Positions 63,293 through 64,000 of a stretch of 64,000 nt of DNA are shown here, piece by piece (the first letter of the stretch is position 1; the number at the start of each line of letters is the position of its first letter). The notes under the pieces were generated by a model that was given only the letters and a program-made list of their open reading frames with translations, did no database searches and had not been told where the DNA came from. Source of the stretch: an uncultured Eubacteriales bacterium (lineage in GTDB: Bacteria > Bacillota > Clostridia > Christensenellales > Aristaeellaceae); the NCBI GenBank assembly GCA_902777335.1, contig CACYTF010000004.1, positions 1-64,000 of the forward strand, read 5' to 3'. The position numbers and the translations under genes are program-made.

Positions 63293-64000
63293 CTATTTGA
63301 CTTCAAACCACGCCGGGTCGATCTCGTCAAAGAGGTTGGCGTATTGGATATACTGATACTTCTGGATCAACGGGTCATCCATGACATCCGCCACACCCGT
63401 ATAGATATTGCCCTCAATGTCCATCACGCCCTGTGAAGAGATAATGGGGTACTTCGCGTAAACCTCCTCCAGCATCCTGATATATGGCGGTTTCGGGAAG
63501 TTGCCCTGATCGAGAATTACCCATGGCAGATAGTTTGCGCTAAGACCGGCATTATGCCATTCTGGCGAGTCGAAGTTCGTCCAAATGAAGAATTTGGATT
63601 TATAGAGATCAAGATTCGATGTAATCCCCGAGTACAATTCGTCCAGTGAGGGCTGGGGCAGTCCAGGCTGATGATCTCCAAAGAAGATAATCATGGTAGG
63701 CTCATCGCTGTTCCGATATGTCTCAATGAGCTGGCTGACCTCATCGTCCGAAGCCTTCACAAGGGATAAATAAATCTGTGTATCCAAATACAGATCACTA
63801 CCGTTCTCTGCTACGCTCTCAGCCTTCTCCACATCCAGCCAGCGTTCATAGCCTGAATGGTTCTGCATGGTCACGTTAAACAAGAAGCGTGGTCGATTAC
63901 TGTTTTCCTCACTAATGGCCTCCAAATATAGGTAGTCGGAGATATCCGCAGGTTGGTCATGCAAATAAGTCACATCACCGAAGGCCTTGTAGTCCTCGAT
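63293..64000 (-). CDS. LTA-synthase-like membrane sulfatase, C-terminal part (gene runs off the window)
   Basis: At least 235 residues of a sulfatase-fold domain are visible and the frame continues past 64000. Motifs are FLFNVTMQNHSGYERW (T-M-Q-N-H block of LtaS-type enzymes) and TMIIFFGDHQPGLPQPS with the metal-binding Asp-His. The ending FFIWTNFDSPEWHNAGLSANYLPWVILDQG fits in order. LtaS enzymes transfer glycerol phosphate from phosphatidylglycerol to build lipoteichoic acid; relatives modify other surface glycans. The membrane half must lie outside the window. DNA here is AT-richer than the housekeeping region. Confidence 0.87.
   Translation of the reverse strand: MEDYKAFGDVTYLHDQPADISDYLYLEAISEENSNRPRFLFNVTMQNHSGYERWLDVEKAESVAENGSDLYLDTQIYLSLVKASDDEVSQLIETYRNSDEPTMIIFFGDHQPGLPQPSLDELYSGITSNLDLYKSKFFIWTNFDSPEWHNAGLSANYLPWVILDQGNFPKPPYIRMLEEVYAKYPIISSQGVMDIEGNIYTGVADVMDDPLIQKYQYIQYANLFDEIDPAWFEVK

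Overview
The window looks like the chromosome of a GC-rich, spore-lineage Firmicute (class Clostridia). The order yloC-gmk-rpoZ-coaBC-priA-def-fmt-rsmB-rlmN-prpC-prkC-rsgA-rpe is the classic Bacillota arrangement. Shine-Dalgarno sites are strong (AGGAGG types), sigma-A promoters are canonical, and several secreted proteins (BspA-like repeats, Cys-repeat domains, a serpin, a cellobiose phosphorylase) suit a gut anaerobe. The genus cannot be read from the sequence; Christensenellales-like gut Clostridia is a guess. Nearly all large overlapping antisense frames are GC-skew shadows of real genes.

Layout. 1-1.8 kb: XRE regulator, antitoxin/PIN toxin pair, peptidase E. 1.9-7.1 kb (minus): phnD-phnC-phnE-phnE plus a 5'-nucleotidase, a phosphonate-type ABC importer without C-P lyase. 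7.2-10.3 kb (minus): pyrR-STAS-RsbW-like ATPase-uracil permease behind a leader with a PyrR-binding site and a terminator. 10.4-25.3 kb (minus): the translation, cell-wall-signalling and nucleotide operon, from yloC to rpe and a serpin. 25.4-31.9 kb: ligA, an aspartate-type aminotransferase, pcrA, yerC. 32-37.6 kb: XRE regulator, a membrane protein and a membrane-tailed sigma-like protein, guaB, TauE-type exporter, Na+/dicarboxylate symporter. 38.2-43.3 kb (minus): rRNA methyltransferase, comF, recD2, coaX and a probable pantothenate ECF S subunit. 43.5-52.1 kb: cupin, PHP phosphatase, a 1517-residue secreted repeat protein, GH94 phosphorylase.

52.1-64 kb is an accessory, visibly more AT-rich region. 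It has two REP-associated tyrosine transposase (RAYT) genes with matching palindromes, a surface-glycan module (GT2, FkbM methyltransferase, two half-size EamA/SMR transporters), a second BspA-like secreted protein and the end of an LTA-synthase-like sulfatase. Its most striking feature is a class-I DAHP synthase gene cut in two by exactly 2,809 bp, flanked by a 7-bp direct repeat. Removing one repeat plus the insert restores the reading frame perfectly. The insert is a complete sigma factor/anti-sigma-like/secreted-protein operon with its own promoter and terminator.

Two repeat systems run through the window: heptanucleotide tandem arrays that abut or enter gene ends, and palindromes built on a GGGGACGGTTCT-type core that look like REP sequences served by the RAYT proteins. 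The prkC kinase gene also carries a perfect 87-bp tandem duplication that doubles its catalytic and DFG loops.
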